A stretch of DNA of 64,000 nt, taken from positions 59,505 to 123,504 of the forward strand of contig MHBH01000068.1 of the NCBI GenBank assembly GCA_001804805.1, written 5' to 3'. The number at the start of each line of letters is the position of its first letter. Positions within the stretch are counted from its first letter, which is position 1. The translations under genes were made by a program, and so were the position numbers. This DNA is from Lentisphaerae bacterium GWF2_49_21 (lineage in GTDB: Bacteria; Verrucomicrobiota; Lentisphaeria; Victivallales; GWF2-50-93). The notes under the pieces were generated by a model. That model searched no databases. It saw nothing but the letters and a program-made list of their open reading frames with translations, and was not told where the DNA came from. Below, piece by piece: positions 41,001 to 52,556 of the stretch.

Positions 41001-43589
41001 TCAAATTACTTTCTTCGCAACCTTCCTCTTCCTCTCAGGCTTCTCCGGCTTCTTCGCCTTAGGCACTTCCTCCTTCTCGGTTTCCGTGAATGGATCGGTA
41101 TTGAAGATGATTTTGCCGTCTATGACACTCACTTCTATCTTTGAATTCTCTGAGATATTCCCGCGAAGGATTTCCTCGGCGAGACTGTCTTCGAGATACT
41201 GTTCGACCGCCCTGCGGATTGGGCGCGCACCGTATTCCGGCTTGTAGCCCTTTTCAATTATGAAGTCTATGAGCTCCTGCGAAATCTTCATATGGAGGTT
41301 TCTGTCCTTCAAGCGCTGGATGACCTTGTTGATCTCGGTCGTCACTATAAGCTTGAGATCGTCGCGGCCGAGTTTCCTGAAGACTATGGTTTCGTCCACA
41401 CGGTTCATGAACTCCGGTTTGAAATGCTTCTTGGCGATCTCGACGAGCCTGGAACTTGTCTTCTCGTATGAGCCCTGGTCCATCGACTCCGAGTCGGCGG
41501 AAAAACCTATCCCTCCGCCCTTCATGATCTGTTCGGCGCCGATGTTGCTGGTCATTATGACAATCGTATTCCTGAAATTGATGCGCCTGCCAAGGCTGTC
41601 GGTCACCTTTCCCTCCTCGAGGATCTGCAGGAGAAGATGCATGACGTCCTGATGCGCCTTTTCAACTTCGTCGAAAAGCACCACTGAATATGGACGGCGC
41701 CTGACTTTTTCAGTAAGCTGTCCGCCTTCGTCGTGGCCGACATATCCCGGCGGGGAGCCGATGAGACGGCTGACGTTGAACTTCTCCATGTACTCGGACA
41801 TGTCAATCTGGATGAGCGCGTCCGGATCTCCGAACATGAATTCAGCGAGCGCCTTTGCGAGAAGCGTCTTTCCTACTCCTGTCGGACCGAGGAAGATGAA
41901 CGAACCAATCGGGCGCTTGGGATCCTTGAGGTCAGCCCTTGAACGGCGCAGCGCCCTGGAGATCGTGCGGATCGCATCGGTCTGCCCGATGACGGTCTTT
42001 GAAAGTTCTCCTTCCATCTTAAGGAGACGTTCGCTCTCGCCCTCCTCCATCTGCTGGACAGGTATGCCTGTGAACTTTGAAAGGACATGCGCGATATCCT
42101 TGACGTCAATGACCGGAACCTTGTCAGACTGTCCTTTTTCCCAGGCGAGTTTCCTGGCATCGAGAGCGTTTTTCAGCTCCTTCTCCTTGTCCCTGTGTAC
42201 GGCCGCCTCCTCATACTTCTGCGAGCCGATGGCATCCTTCTTCGCCTCCTGCAGTTTCAGGAGCTCTTCTTCAAGCTTCGTGAAATCAGGATTTTCGTCC
42301 ATCACGCTTATCCTGGCCCTTGCACCGGCCTCGTCAATGATGTCGATGGCCTTGTCCGGCAGGAAGCGTCCGCTGATGTAGCGGTCCGAGAGCCTTGCGG
42401 CCGACCTTATGGCGGCATCGGTAAACTTGACACTGTGGTGTTTTTCGTAGCGCGGACGGAGGCCCTTGAGTATTTCAACGGTGTCTTCGACGCTCGGAGG
42501 ATTCACGGTGATCGGCTGGAACCTGCGTTCGAGCGCGGCATCCTTTTCAATATGCTTGCGGTACTCGTCCATCGTCGTCGCCCCAACGCACTGGAGTTCG
42601 CCGCGGGAGAGCGCGGGCTTGATGATGTTCGCGGCGTCCATGGCGCCCTCGGCGCCGCCGGCGCCGACAAGAGTATGAAGCTCATCGATGAAAAGTATTA
42701 CTTTTCCTGAATTCCTGATCTCGTCTATGACCGCCTTGATCCTCTCCTCGAACTGTCCGCGGTATTTCGTTCCGGCGACCATGAGCGGAAGATCGAGCAC
42801 GAAGACCTTCTTGTCCTTCAGGATGCGCGGGACCTTCTTGTCGTTGATGGCCTGGGCGAGTCCTTCGACAATTGCCGTTTTCCCGACACCCGCCTCGCCG
42901 ATGAGGACAGGATTGTTCTTGGTCCTCCTGCAGAGGATCTGGATGACGCGTTCGATCTCGTCCTTCCTGCCGATGACCGGATCAAGGACTCCTTTTGCGG
43001 CAAGCTCAGTAAGATTGCGGCCGAAAGCCTGAAGCGCGTTGAACACTTCAGCGCCCTGCTCCGGCGCCTTGGCGCCGGGAGTTGCACCACCTTCAAATCC
43101 CGGAAGATAATTCGGGTCGAGGGCCTTTATGACCTCCTGTCGCACCTTGCCGAGGTCGATGTTCATATTGCGCAGGATTCTTGCGGCGACGCTTTCGCCT
43201 TCACGGAGGACTCCAAGCAGGAGATGTTCGGTGCCTATGAAATTATAGTTCATGTTCTTTGCTTCCTGCGCGGAAAGTATGAGGACCTTCTTGAGCTGGG
43301 GCGTGAAAGGAGGAGGCCCCTGCTGCTGGGTGCTGCCGCCTATCCCGGAGTTCTTCTCGACTTCAATCCGGAGATTCTCGAGGTTAAGGCCCATCGACTT
43401 GAGCACCGCAACGGCGACGCCCTGTCCAAGCCGGAGTATTCCGAGCAGAAGATGTTCCGTGCCGACATAATCATGGTTGAACCTGACCGCCTCCTTCTGC
43501 GAAAGCACAAGCACCTGCTTGGCACGGGCAGTCAGCTTCTGCATTTCATTCTCGAACGCCGCATCTTCGTTGTTCTTGTTGTCAGCCAT
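41001..43589 (-). CDS. clpC: ATP-dependent Clp protease ATP-binding subunit ClpC
   Basis: Unfolds substrates for ClpP. 862 residues: two N-terminal Clp repeats ([19 protein letters not shown] and [20 protein letters not shown]), AAA-1 with [15 protein letters not shown], a middle UVR/coiled-coil segment that defines ClpC, AAA-2 with [17 protein letters not shown], and a ClpP-binding region (VGF/IGF-like GGGIGFS). No ctsR or mcsAB genes adjoin it. A Lys-rich tail ([13 protein letters not shown]) is unusual but not extreme. Confidence 0.95.
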   Translation of the reverse strand: MADNKNNEDAAFENEMQKLTARAKQVLVLSQKEAVRFNHDYVGTEHLLLGILRLGQGVAVAVLKSMGLNLENLRIEVEKNSGIGGSTQQQGPPPFTPQLKKVLILSAQEAKNMNYNFIGTEHLLLGVLREGESVAARILRNMNIDLGKVRQEVIKALDPNYLPGFEGGATPGAKAPEQGAEVFNALQAFGRNLTELAAKGVLDPVIGRKDEIERVIQILCRRTKNNPVLIGEAGVGKTAIVEGLAQAINDKKVPRILKDKKVFVLDLPLMVAGTKYRGQFEERIKAVIDEIRNSGKVILFIDELHTLVGAGGAEGAMDAANIIKPALSRGELQCVGATTMDEYRKHIEKDAALERRFQPITVNPPSVEDTVEILKGLRPRYEKHHSVKFTDAAIRSAARLSDRYISGRFLPDKAIDIIDEAGARARISVMDENPDFTKLEEELLKLQEAKKDAIGSQKYEEAAVHRDKEKELKNALDARKLAWEKGQSDKVPVIDVKDIAHVLSKFTGIPVQQMEEGESERLLKMEGELSKTVIGQTDAIRTISRALRRSRADLKDPKRPIGSFIFLGPTGVGKTLLAKALAEFMFGDPDALIQIDMSEYMEKFNVSRLIGSPPGYVGHDEGGQLTEKVRRRPYSVVLFDEVEKAHQDVMHLLLQILEEGKVTDSLGRRINFRNTIVIMTSNIGAEQIMKGGGIGFSADSESMDQGSYEKTSSRLVEIAKKHFKPEFMNRVDETIVFRKLGRDDLKLIVTTEINKVIQRLKDRNLHMKISQELIDFIIEKGYKPEYGARPIRRAVEQYLEDSLAEEILRGNISENSKIEVSVIDGKIIFNTDPFTETEKEEVPKAKKPEKPERKRKVAKKVI

Positions 43590-43655
43590 ATGTAAAACCT
43601 TTAAGTTTGATAGTTTGCAGAAGTACTATGGGATTTAAAAGGTATTTTTCAACTA

Positions 43656-43685
43656 ATATTTTTTTTCGCCTGCGAAAAAAAATAT
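43656..43685. repeat. AT-stem hairpin between clpC and the glycosyltransferase
   Basis: ATATTTTTTTTCGC / GCGAAAAAAAATAT, 14-bp perfect arms, loop CT, 18 bases before the ATG. Confidence 0.65.
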
Positions 43686-43703
43686 AAGAGTCTATATTTC
43701 AGG

Positions 43704-44855
43704 ATGAACAAGGACAAACTCAAGATATGCCACGTTATTACCCGAATGATAGTCGGCGGGGCGCAGGAGAACACCCTTCTCACCGCCATCGGCCATCTGA
43801 AAAAAGGGCACGACGTGACGCTTGTCACCGGCCCTTCCCCGGGGCCTGAAGGCGAGCTCCTCAAGACCCGTGACATCAGCGGCCTGAGAATTGTTGTAAA
43901 CCCCCATCTTGTCAGGGAGATAAATCCCTATCACGACATTGCCGAATATTTCTCGCTCAAGAAGTTCTTCACTGTAAACTCGTTTGACGTAGTGCACACG
44001 CACAGTTCAAAGGCAGGAGTCATCGGAAGGCTTGCTGCGAGCTCCGCAAAAGTTCCGTTCATTGCGCATACGGTCCATGGGCAGGCGTTCCATACCTATG
44101 AGAAGGCATGGAAAAATTTCATCTACAAAAAGTCCGAACAGATCGCCGCGAAACACTGCCACAGGATATTTGCAGTGGCACAGGCGATGGTCGACCAATG
44201 TGTTTCTGCGAATATCGCAGCTCCGGAGAAATACAAGGTGGTCTACAGCGGGATAGAACTTGAACCCTTCCTCAATTCCAAGCCAGACTGCGAACTTCGC
44301 AAAAAACTGGGGATACCGGACAATTCACCGGTCATCGGAACCGTTGCACGCCTTTTCCCACTCAAAGGATATGAGGATTTCATGCCGGCCGCAGAAATCG
44401 TGTCGAAAAAGCATCCGGACACATGCTTCCTGATCGTCGGTGACGGGATCATGAAGGACAAGCTGCAGGGCTGGGCGGAATCCTCGAAGATGAAATTCTT
44501 CTTTGCCGGGCTTGTACCACCGTCCGAAGTCCATAAATATACCGCCCTGATGGATGTGCTTGTCCACCTTTCATTGAGGGAGGGTCTCCCGAGGGCGGTC
44601 GTGCAGGGGCTGGCTTCGGGCAAACCGGCGGTTGGATTCGCCCTTGACGGCACACCAGAGGTGATAATCGACGGAAAGACGGGATTCATCCTGAAGGCCG
44701 GAGACGTGCAAGGCGTAAGTGAGAAAATCAATTTCATGCTGGAGAATCCGGACAAGGCGAAGGAGATGGGGGCGGAGGGAAGAAAGATTGTTTCTGAAAA
44801 GTTTGACTGGAAAAGGATGGCGGATATCCTGGAGGAGGAATACTTCAATCGTTAG
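43704..44855 (+). CDS. Glycosyltransferase family 4
   Basis: 383 residues with a GT-B fold. KICHVITRMIVGGAQENTL and VVHTHSSKAGVIGRLAA in the acceptor half, VYSGIELEPF and IGTVARLFPLKGYEDF in the nucleotide-sugar half, and LSLREGLPRAVVQGLASGKP, where the second Glu of the usual E-x7-E is replaced by Gln. Likely acts on lipid-linked envelope sugars. Two TGCGA-N3-TCGCA copies (44208, 44289). Confidence 0.9.
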   Translation: MNKDKLKICHVITRMIVGGAQENTLLTAIGHLKKGHDVTLVTGPSPGPEGELLKTRDISGLRIVVNPHLVREINPYHDIAEYFSLKKFFTVNSFDVVHTHSSKAGVIGRLAASSAKVPFIAHTVHGQAFHTYEKAWKNFIYKKSEQIAAKHCHRIFAVAQAMVDQCVSANIAAPEKYKVVYSGIELEPFLNSKPDCELRKKLGIPDNSPVIGTVARLFPLKGYEDFMPAAEIVSKKHPDTCFLIVGDGIMKDKLQGWAESSKMKFFFAGLVPPSEVHKYTALMDVLVHLSLREGLPRAVVQGLASGKPAVGFALDGTPEVIIDGKTGFILKAGDVQGVSEKINFMLENPDKAKEMGAEGRKIVSEKFDWKRMADILEEEYFNR

Positions 44856-44867
44856 TCAGGAAGAAAG

Positions 44868-45557
44868 ATGAAATCATTCAGATTAGATCGGAATTCATGC
44901 CAGACCGACAGCAGGCTGTGGTTTTGGTCCGCGTCGGCTCTGTTTCTGAGCAGTTGGTGCTTTCCAGTAGTTGAATTCGGCAAACTACCCAGCCGTACAC
45001 CTGTCGAGATGGTCGCTAACTCCATCGATGCTTGGAATATGATCACGTGGGCGATATTCGCTGCGCTTGTCTCCGGGATTCTCGCTTGGAGTTTCCAGTA
45101 TGCAGCTGTAAAACTACGAACTTGGCAGCCAGAGATCTATGGCCTAATAGTCAATCCGATGAGCCTGCTTCTAGTCGGAATGGCTACTGCCATTGTGTTC
45201 GGGATATTTCCGCCCTGGAAATATATTTGGATGGCGGAAATAAGAGGTGATTCGCTTCAAAATGTGATATGGTCATGTTGCTATACATTTATCCTCACCC
45301 CTCCAACGGATATCGGGGTCGAATCTTCCGCCATTACCATTGATTGGAGCAGGCTTGTCGGACAGTGGATTGGCATTGCTTTGGCGTTGGGATGCGGTCT
45401 GCTCTATTTCTGGCAAGAGAGGCGGCGCCAAACAAAAATGCCTTCAGGCAATCTGGCTCCTCTGCCACCCCTTCTCGTCAGGCAAATATTGGTAGGAGTC
45501 TTGGCATTTGCCACGTTCTTCTGGATCTCGTTAGAACTTGGCTATGTGATATTATAG
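44868..45557 (+). CDS. Integral membrane protein of unknown function
   Basis: 229 residues with about five hydrophobic segments (LWFWSASALFLSSWCF, ITWAIFAALVSGILAW, MSLLLVGMATAIVFGIF, WIGIALALGCGLLYFW, ILVGVLAFATFFWISLEL). No family recognised. GGAAGAAAG precedes the ATG, 12 bases after the glycosyltransferase stop, so it may be co-transcribed. Codon use differs somewhat from the neighbours. Confidence 0.6.
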   Translation: MKSFRLDRNSCQTDSRLWFWSASALFLSSWCFPVVEFGKLPSRTPVEMVANSIDAWNMITWAIFAALVSGILAWSFQYAAVKLRTWQPEIYGLIVNPMSLLLVGMATAIVFGIFPPWKYIWMAEIRGDSLQNVIWSCCYTFILTPPTDIGVESSAITIDWSRLVGQWIGIALALGCGLLYFWQERRRQTKMPSGNLAPLPPLLVRQILVGVLAFATFFWISLELGYVIL

Positions 45558-45560
45558 CGA

Positions 45561-45710
45561 GTGTATAAACCCGGACTTTTTGAGGACATACCCGCATGGA
45601 TTCGCATTTGTTCACTCGTCGTGTCGGTGCTTGTTTCCGCAGTATTGGCAATTTATCTATCAATTAGCTGCACCCAAGCGCGAGACGTTGATACATCTCG
45701 TAACGGGTGA
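45561..45710 (+). CDS. Possible 49-residue single-pass membrane peptide
   Basis: GTG start three bases after the previous stop. Contains one hydrophobic helix (ICSLVVSVLVSAVLAIYLSI). It may be a real small protein or a broken end of the upstream gene. Weak support. Confidence 0.25.
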   Translation: MYKPGLFEDIPAWIRICSLVVSVLVSAVLAIYLSISCTQARDVDTSRNG

Positions 45711-45740
45711 GCTTCATCGTTCACATCGATATAATAATCC

Positions 45741-45769
45741 TTGATAGGAGCATGGTTTGCGTGTATAAT
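45741..45769 (+). promoter_or_regulatory. Sigma-70-type promoter of hicBA
   Basis: TTGATA (45741-45746), a 17-base spacer, TATAAT (45764-45769). The start would be near 45776, 15 bases before the hicB ATG. Confidence 0.75.
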
Positions 45770-45790
45770 AATAGAAAACGGAGAAATGTC

Positions 45791-46003
45791 ATGACCAAAT
45801 CATTTAATGTGATAATAGAAAAGGATGAGGACGGATATTTTGTAGCCACGGTCCCATCACTGAAAGGATGCCATACACAGGCAAAATCCTTGGACAAGCT
45901 TATGGAAAGGACAAAGGAAGCAATAGAACTTTGCCTTGAAGTCGAAGAAGATGCTTCTCAAAACGAGTTCATAGGCGTCCAACGGCTGGCCGTTTCCGTA
46001 TGA
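45791..46003 (+). CDS. hicB: HicB-type antitoxin
   Basis: 70 residues: FNVIIEKDEDGYFVATVPSL, GCHTQAKSLDKLMERTKEAIELCLE, the degenerate RNase-H fold of HicB. No C-terminal DNA-binding domain, so any self-repression would need another part. ATG 45791 has GGAGAAA upstream. Overlaps hicA by four bases (ATGA); the antitoxin comes first here, the reverse of many hicAB loci. Confidence 0.9.
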   Translation: MTKSFNVIIEKDEDGYFVATVPSLKGCHTQAKSLDKLMERTKEAIELCLEVEEDASQNEFIGVQRLAVSV

Positions 46004-46224
46004 GTAAACTTCCCTCTCTTACTGGCAAAGCTTTGATTAAGGTACTTAAGAATGCCGGATTCGAGGAAATCAGGATAAAAGGCAGTCATCATTTCCTCAG
46101 GCACCATGACGGCAGATGCACAGTCGTACCTGTTCATAGCGGTGAAACTATTGGAAAAGGCCTTTTGTCCCAAATCATCAAAGACTGCGAAATTTCCAGA
46201 GAAGATCTTCAAAGGCTACTATAG
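46000..46224 (+). CDS. hicA: HicA-type mRNA interferase toxin
   Basis: 74 residues with the double-stranded-RNA-binding-like fold: SLTGKALIKVLKNAGFEE, KGSHHFLRH with the conserved catalytic His, VPVHSGETIGKGLLSQIIKD. Coupled to hicB. Sits 12 bases ahead of cysS, so cysS may be read from the TA promoter too. Confidence 0.92.
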   Translation: MSKLPSLTGKALIKVLKNAGFEEIRIKGSHHFLRHHDGRCTVVPVHSGETIGKGLLSQIIKDCEISREDLQRLL

Positions 46225-46236
46225 GAAATATTTTGA

Positions 46237-47643
46237 ATGAAATTTTATAATACTTTCACTCGCTCGGAAGAAGAGTTCAGCCCGATATCCGGCAACGAAG
46301 TCAGGATGTATACATGCGGCCCGACCGTATACAATTACGCCCATATCGGCAATTTCAGGGCCTACCTGTTCGAGGACTTCCTGCGCAGGGCGTTGAAATA
46401 CTGCGGGTTCAAAGTGGTGCAGGTGATGAACCTGACCGATATCGACGACAAGACTATCAGGGATTCGAAGGCTGCGGGAGTCGCGCTTGATGCCTATACC
46501 CGTAAGTTCAAGGACGCCTTCTTCCAGGATCTCGAAACCCTGAGGATCGAGAAGGCCGAACATTATCCCGAAGCCACCAGGCACATCCCCGAGATGATAG
46601 AGATCATAAAGGTGCTTCTCGACAAAGGTTATGCCTATGTCGGAGAGGACAAGTCCATATATTATTCCGTTGCGAAATTCGCAGATTACGGAAAGCTTGC
46701 AAGGATCGACATGGAGAACCAGCGGCCCGGGGCGAGGGTCAAGACTGATGAATACGGCAAGGACGCCGTTGCGGATTTCGCATTATGGAAGGCATGGGAC
46801 GAGAACGACGGCGACGTATTCTGGGAGAGCCCATGGGGCAAGGGACGTCCGGGCTGGCACATCGAATGCAGCGCAATGAGCATGAAATATCTAGGGAAGA
46901 CGTTTGACATCCACACTGGCGGAATAGACAACATGTTCCCGCACCATGAGGACGAGATCGCCCAGAGCGAGGCGGCGAACGGGTGCAGGTTCGTGAACTA
47001 CTGGCTGCACTGCGAACATCTCATCGTCAACGGACAGAAAATGTCGAAATCCCTCGGAAACTTCTTCACGCTGCGAGATCTTGTCGCAAAAGGATTTACC
47101 GGCCGAGAGATCCGCTGGGTCCTGCTTGGGACGCACTACCGCAACAAACTCAATTTCACGCTCGAGGCCTTCACCCAGGTGAAGAACACCCTTCAGAAGT
47201 TCAGCGACTTCTTTGTCAGGCTCCATTCCGTCAGGAATTCCGGTGCGCAGGGCGATACGGCCGAGGAGCTTGTTGGCAGGATCAAAACTGCGTTCAGGAC
47301 GGCGGTTGCAAATGACCTGAACATATCCGAGGCGCTTGCCCTTGTGTTTGAACTTGAACATGAGGTCAACAAGCTCATGGAATCCGGGAAGCTCGGGACG
47401 AAAGGCGCAGAGGCCGTACTCGCCCAGTTCAGGGATTTTGACAGGATATTCGCGGTATTCGATGTTGATTCGGCCGTAACCGGCGAGGTTCCCGCAGAGA
47501 TCACGAAGCTTCTAGAAGAACGGACCGCCGCCAAGAAGAACAAGAATTACGCGCGGTCGGACGAGATAAGGAAAGAACTATTGTCGCTTGGCTGGATCAT
47601 CGAAGATACGCCATCGGGACCAAGGGTGAAGAAAGCGAAATAA
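46237..47643 (+). CDS. cysS: Cysteinyl-tRNA synthetase
   Basis: Charges tRNA-Cys. 468 residues, class [16 protein letters not shown] (HIGH as HIGN), [10 protein letters not shown] and [11 protein letters not shown] with zinc ligands, and KMSKS. Normal length. TGCGA-N3-TCGCA at 46671 and a near copy at 46770. Confidence 0.97.
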   Translation: MKFYNTFTRSEEEFSPISGNEVRMYTCGPTVYNYAHIGNFRAYLFEDFLRRALKYCGFKVVQVMNLTDIDDKTIRDSKAAGVALDAYTRKFKDAFFQDLETLRIEKAEHYPEATRHIPEMIEIIKVLLDKGYAYVGEDKSIYYSVAKFADYGKLARIDMENQRPGARVKTDEYGKDAVADFALWKAWDENDGDVFWESPWGKGRPGWHIECSAMSMKYLGKTFDIHTGGIDNMFPHHEDEIAQSEAANGCRFVNYWLHCEHLIVNGQKMSKSLGNFFTLRDLVAKGFTGREIRWVLLGTHYRNKLNFTLEAFTQVKNTLQKFSDFFVRLHSVRNSGAQGDTAEELVGRIKTAFRTAVANDLNISEALALVFELEHEVNKLMESGKLGTKGAEAVLAQFRDFDRIFAVFDVDSAVTGEVPAEITKLLEERTAAKKNKNYARSDEIRKELLSLGWIIEDTPSGPRVKKAK

Positions 47644-47655
47644 CGGAAGATTTCC

Positions 47656-48429
47656 ATGTCCAATTTATATTATTTCATGCTCCTGACAACCACATTCGCG
47701 CTTCTTCTCATCGTATATATCCCATTCAGGAAATCCCAGTCGATATTTTTCAGAGGATTTGTGGGATTGCTCTGCGTTATCATCCTGTCGCTGGTGGGCT
47801 ATGACATTGTCCGGTCTATTTTCGCCACCAAGGAACAGGGAGTCCAGAAGAAGCACAAGGAATACATGCAGCTTGCTGGAGAAATTCTCGGCAAGCAATT
47901 GAGATATGCAGAAGTTGAGGACCCGAGGATAAAAGTCTTGATAATTGATTTCCCTGAAAAGAGCAGGATCCCCAGGGCAGGCGTATCAAAAAGTGTCATA
48001 TCGGGCCTTGAAAAGGGTTTGAAGGCCGCAGGATTCTCATTCAAGGCGATCGAACGCGTCGAACCTTCGAAAACCAATGATTACTGGCTCAGCGCCAATG
48101 AGTTTGACAGGATAATAAGGAAGCACCCCGATGTCGGGATAGTCATATCCCTTGTTGGCCTTCCGAAAGATCTGCGGTCGGTGGAGTTCTGGAATGACGA
48201 AAACCCGCCCCGGCTCGTGCTTTTTGGTGGAAACCTGAAGAATATCGACCAGGCCCTCAGATACAAGGTCGTGGTGGCCGCCATCACCTTCCTGCCCGGC
48301 GCCAACTTCTGGGAAAAGCCCAATTCCGATATAAAAAGCCAGGCACAGATATTCAACGAACACTTCCTTTACATCACTGCCAAGAACGTAGATGACATAA
48401 ACGATGAATTCCCGATCCTCTTCAAATAA
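47656..48429 (+). CDS. Membrane-anchored protein of unknown function
   Basis: 257 residues: two N-terminal hydrophobic helices (FMLLTTTFALLLIVYIPF and VGLLCVIILSLVGYDIV), then an exported or cytosolic alpha/beta domain with VLIIDFPEKSR, VGIVISLVGLP and RLVLFGG that looks Rossmann-like. Follows cysS by 12 bases. No family recognised. Confidence 0.6.
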   Translation: MSNLYYFMLLTTTFALLLIVYIPFRKSQSIFFRGFVGLLCVIILSLVGYDIVRSIFATKEQGVQKKHKEYMQLAGEILGKQLRYAEVEDPRIKVLIIDFPEKSRIPRAGVSKSVISGLEKGLKAAGFSFKAIERVEPSKTNDYWLSANEFDRIIRKHPDVGIVISLVGLPKDLRSVEFWNDENPPRLVLFGGNLKNIDQALRYKVVVAAITFLPGANFWEKPNSDIKSQAQIFNEHFLYITAKNVDDINDEFPILFK

Positions 48430-48590
48430 GATTTTCCTTTACATTCCCCTCCTTTTATGATATTATTGATTTATTGATTCGGAGAAAGCATTTCTTTTAC
48501 GTCACAGCTCAAATTAGATATGATTTTTATATTATTTATTATAAAGGACTTACAAGACAATATATCTCTCGAGCACGTGGTTTTACAAGC

Positions 48591-48607
48591 TTGGCATTGA
48601 TAATGCT
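48591..48607 (+). promoter_or_regulatory. Possible sigma-54 promoter of the pilin-like gene
   Basis: TTGGCATTGATAATGCT: the GG (48593-48594) and GC (48605-48606) are ten bases apart as in -24/-12 promoters. Start would be about 48618, 49 bases before the ATG. Sigma-54 often drives pilin genes. The remainder of 48430-48590 is AT-rich with nothing recognised. Confidence 0.45.
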
Positions 48608-48666
48608 AAACATAACATCCAGAGTGAGAATAATAATATAAATAAATAGGGAGCAAGGGGGCTAAA

Positions 48667-49620
48667 ATGAAAACGAAAAGATACTTCACAGTAATTGAGT
48701 TGCTTGTCGTCCTAGCGGTAGTAATGGTAGTGTTTTCAGTCCTCTGCCACAGCTTCATAAGGGCAAAGGAAATAGCACGGCGCGCATACTGCCTTAACAA
48801 CCTCAGGCAGATTTCCACTCTCGCAAACCTTTATAATGTCGACAGGGGCAATGCACCATATTCGCAGCACTGGCTTGTTGATTTCACGTTCTGCTCAGAC
48901 TATCTTGAGACCTATGGCGTCCTTGAATGTCCTTCGATGGAGGACAAGGTCCGGAGCGCCTCTGATCTGAATGGCAACACCAGCTACCATTACATGGGCA
49001 GCAGGCAGGACTGGCTCAAGAACAACATCGCCAGTGGAGACGGAACAGAATACGGCTTCGACTCCTCAAATGCAGCCATCCAAAACCTTTTGTCCAGCCG
49101 GGAGGAGAAACTTGTGTATGACAAGACTGATGCCGCACATGAAGGTATTTTCAACGTGGTCTATATCGAATCCTCAAGCGCTGAAGTCTTCTCCGGCGCA
49201 CAAACGAGCAGCGTCTGGTTCGTGACCGAGAGCGGCTCGCTCAACTTCCCGGAAGGCCTGGCAGTGGCAAGCACCGCTTCTTCGACAGCTGTGACAGTCG
49301 CCTCAAATGATACCGGACACAACGGCGGTGGAAATCTTGAGCAAAATGAAGAACAGAATATGGGAACCACCACGCAAAACCAGGACACTAATCAGGATGT
49401 CTACCAGGGCGAGGAACTGACAGACGACGGAAATGACAATCTGGGGACAACCTCAAATCAGGAAGGCACTTCAACAACAGCATCAACCACCGACGGCAAG
49501 ACCAACAACGGACATGGCAACAATGAGGACGGCGTTGACGTAAGCAACCCTGGAAACTCGAAGACTGGAGAGGACACCGATCCGACAGTCGACGATGAAA
49601 CCAAAGGAGGCAAGAAGTAA
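48667..49620 (+). CDS. Type IV prepilin-like (pseudopilin) protein with a long low-complexity tail
   Basis: 317 residues. MKTKRYFTVIELLVVLAVVMVVF is a prepilin leader and hydrophobic helix, but the residue before F is Tyr rather than Gly. A pseudopilin domain with YCLNNLRQISTLANLY and CPSMEDK follows to about 205. The last 110 residues are Asn/Thr/Gly/Asp-rich and probably disordered. AAGGGG precedes the ATG. Exported; could be a minor pilin or surface protein. Confidence 0.85.
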   Translation: MKTKRYFTVIELLVVLAVVMVVFSVLCHSFIRAKEIARRAYCLNNLRQISTLANLYNVDRGNAPYSQHWLVDFTFCSDYLETYGVLECPSMEDKVRSASDLNGNTSYHYMGSRQDWLKNNIASGDGTEYGFDSSNAAIQNLLSSREEKLVYDKTDAAHEGIFNVVYIESSSAEVFSGAQTSSVWFVTESGSLNFPEGLAVASTASSTAVTVASNDTGHNGGGNLEQNEEQNMGTTTQNQDTNQDVYQGEELTDDGNDNLGTTSNQEGTSTTASTTDGKTNNGHGNNEDGVDVSNPGNSKTGEDTDPTVDDETKGGKK

Positions 49621-49646
49621 CAAGATTTAGCTCTCACTCCCCCTCG

Positions 49647-49684
49647 AAAAAGGCAGGATCTCAGATTTGAGGTCTTGCCTTTTC
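49647..49684 (+). terminator. Intrinsic terminator of the pilin-like gene
   Basis: AAAAGGCA(G)GA...CTCA-gatt-TGAG...TC(T)TGCCTTTT followed by CCTTTTTCC, 26 bases after the stop. Further on, 49708-49781 is the left half of the AGCTGATTG/GTTGGAGT element. Confidence 0.8.
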
Positions 49685-49840
49685 CTTTTTCCACGGCATT
49701 TTATTTGAGCTGATTGAAAAATGCAAAATCCAGTTGTTTCGGGCATGATTCTTGTTGGAGTTCACAGCTTCAGCGTGTCTTTTTCAATTTAGCACCTCTT
49801 GGAAAAAGTAAAGCCTGAACCATTTCAAAGAAAGGCAGTC

Positions 49841-50242
49841 ATGATGAAGAAAATATTTGCTATAGCCCTATTTGCCATGCTGGCCATGGATCTATGGTCC
49901 CTGGACACGGAAAACGGCCCCCAGCCTTTCGAATATTTCCAACCGAACATTTACGCCAACATGTTCAATGAAAAGTCAAACTTTGTCGAGGTTCCTGCAG
50001 CGACCGGCGCAGTGATCGGCGACATTGTCGGGATTGCCGGAGGATATCCGCTCGGAATTGTCCTTGGCATGCCTATCTCATGTTTTACCGACTCCGTCAA
50101 TCCGATGGACACCGGAATGTACTGGGGCTGGCTGTGCATCGGCCTTCCCGTGAGAAGCGTTTCTGCACAGGCCGTCAGCGCCCCGTTCTTCATGCTGAAA
50201 TCAATATTCTGGGACTTTCCGATATATTGCTTCAAAGACTAA
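49841..50242 (+). CDS. Small exported protein of unknown function
   Basis: 133 residues. MMKKIFAIALFAMLAMDLWS is a signal peptide. The mature part has Gly-rich hydrophobic stretches (GAVIGDIVGIAGGYPLGIVLGMPI and YWGWLCIGLPV). AAAGG lies just before the first ATG. No family recognised; possibly an envelope-associated protein. Confidence 0.6.
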   Translation: MMKKIFAIALFAMLAMDLWSLDTENGPQPFEYFQPNIYANMFNEKSNFVEVPAATGAVIGDIVGIAGGYPLGIVLGMPISCFTDSVNPMDTGMYWGWLCIGLPVRSVSAQAVSAPFFMLKSIFWDFPIYCFKD

Positions 50243-50400
50243 GAGCGACTTGATACTGGATACTTGAAATTTAAAAGGAGCGCTGGCGTCTCGCCGGCAA
50301 TTGTATTTGAATTCCTTCTTTCCCACTTTGATGTTCCTGCGCTTTGACACTCTGCCACTCTGATACTATCTTTACTCTTTAATATAACCAGGAGTACACC

Positions 50401-52239
<1,839 letters not shown>

Positions 52240-52253
52240 CAGGGAAGTAGAAT

Positions 52254-52302
52254 AGGTGTCAGGTGTCAGGTGTCAGGTGTCAGGTGTCAGGTGTCAGGTG
52301 TC
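52254..52302. repeat. Seven perfect tandem AGGTGTC units
   Basis: Exact heptamer array, 14 bases after the glmS stop. It is the most regular of the period-7 arrays. Confidence 0.95.
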
Positions 52303-52498
52303 AGGCCTGCCCCTCGGAGTTCCGCTACAGCGGACGAAGTGGGGTGTCGGGAATAAATCTTTTAGTGTCATGATTTCGAATATATGAAACCAGTGTCCCT
52401 GAAAAAAGTTGGCTTCGTTATTCGATTGTTCATTAAAAAATGGTGCCGGATTACACTCAATGGGAAAATTTTCATCTTCGGAATTGATGTTGCTTGTC

Positions 52499-52556
52499 TT
52501 ACTGACACCTGACCACTGACACCTGAACTCTTGAACCATTAACCATTCAATTCACA
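52499..52556. repeat. Heptad array running into the start of the GT-C gene
   Basis: TTACTGA, CACCTGA, CCACTGA, CACCTGA, ACTCTTG, AACCATT, AACCATT, CAATTCA, then CA-ATG. The start codon is at the array edge. Between 52303 and 52498 no convincing gene is seen. Confidence 0.65.

Noticed and set aside
41761..42710. Long plus-strand frames opposite clpC
   Set aside because: Low-complexity Ser/Arg or Leu/Val shadows of the well-conserved clpC frame.
50243..50400. glmS ribozyme
   Set aside because: The leader consists of repeat fragments and shows no ribozyme core.
52254..52302. CRISPR-like array
   Set aside because: Seven-base perfect tandem units with no spacers and no cas genes in the window.
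52294..52539. 81-residue minus-strand frame between glmS and the GT-C gene
   Set aside because: Both ends lie in repeat arrays, no ribosome site and no recognisable motif.
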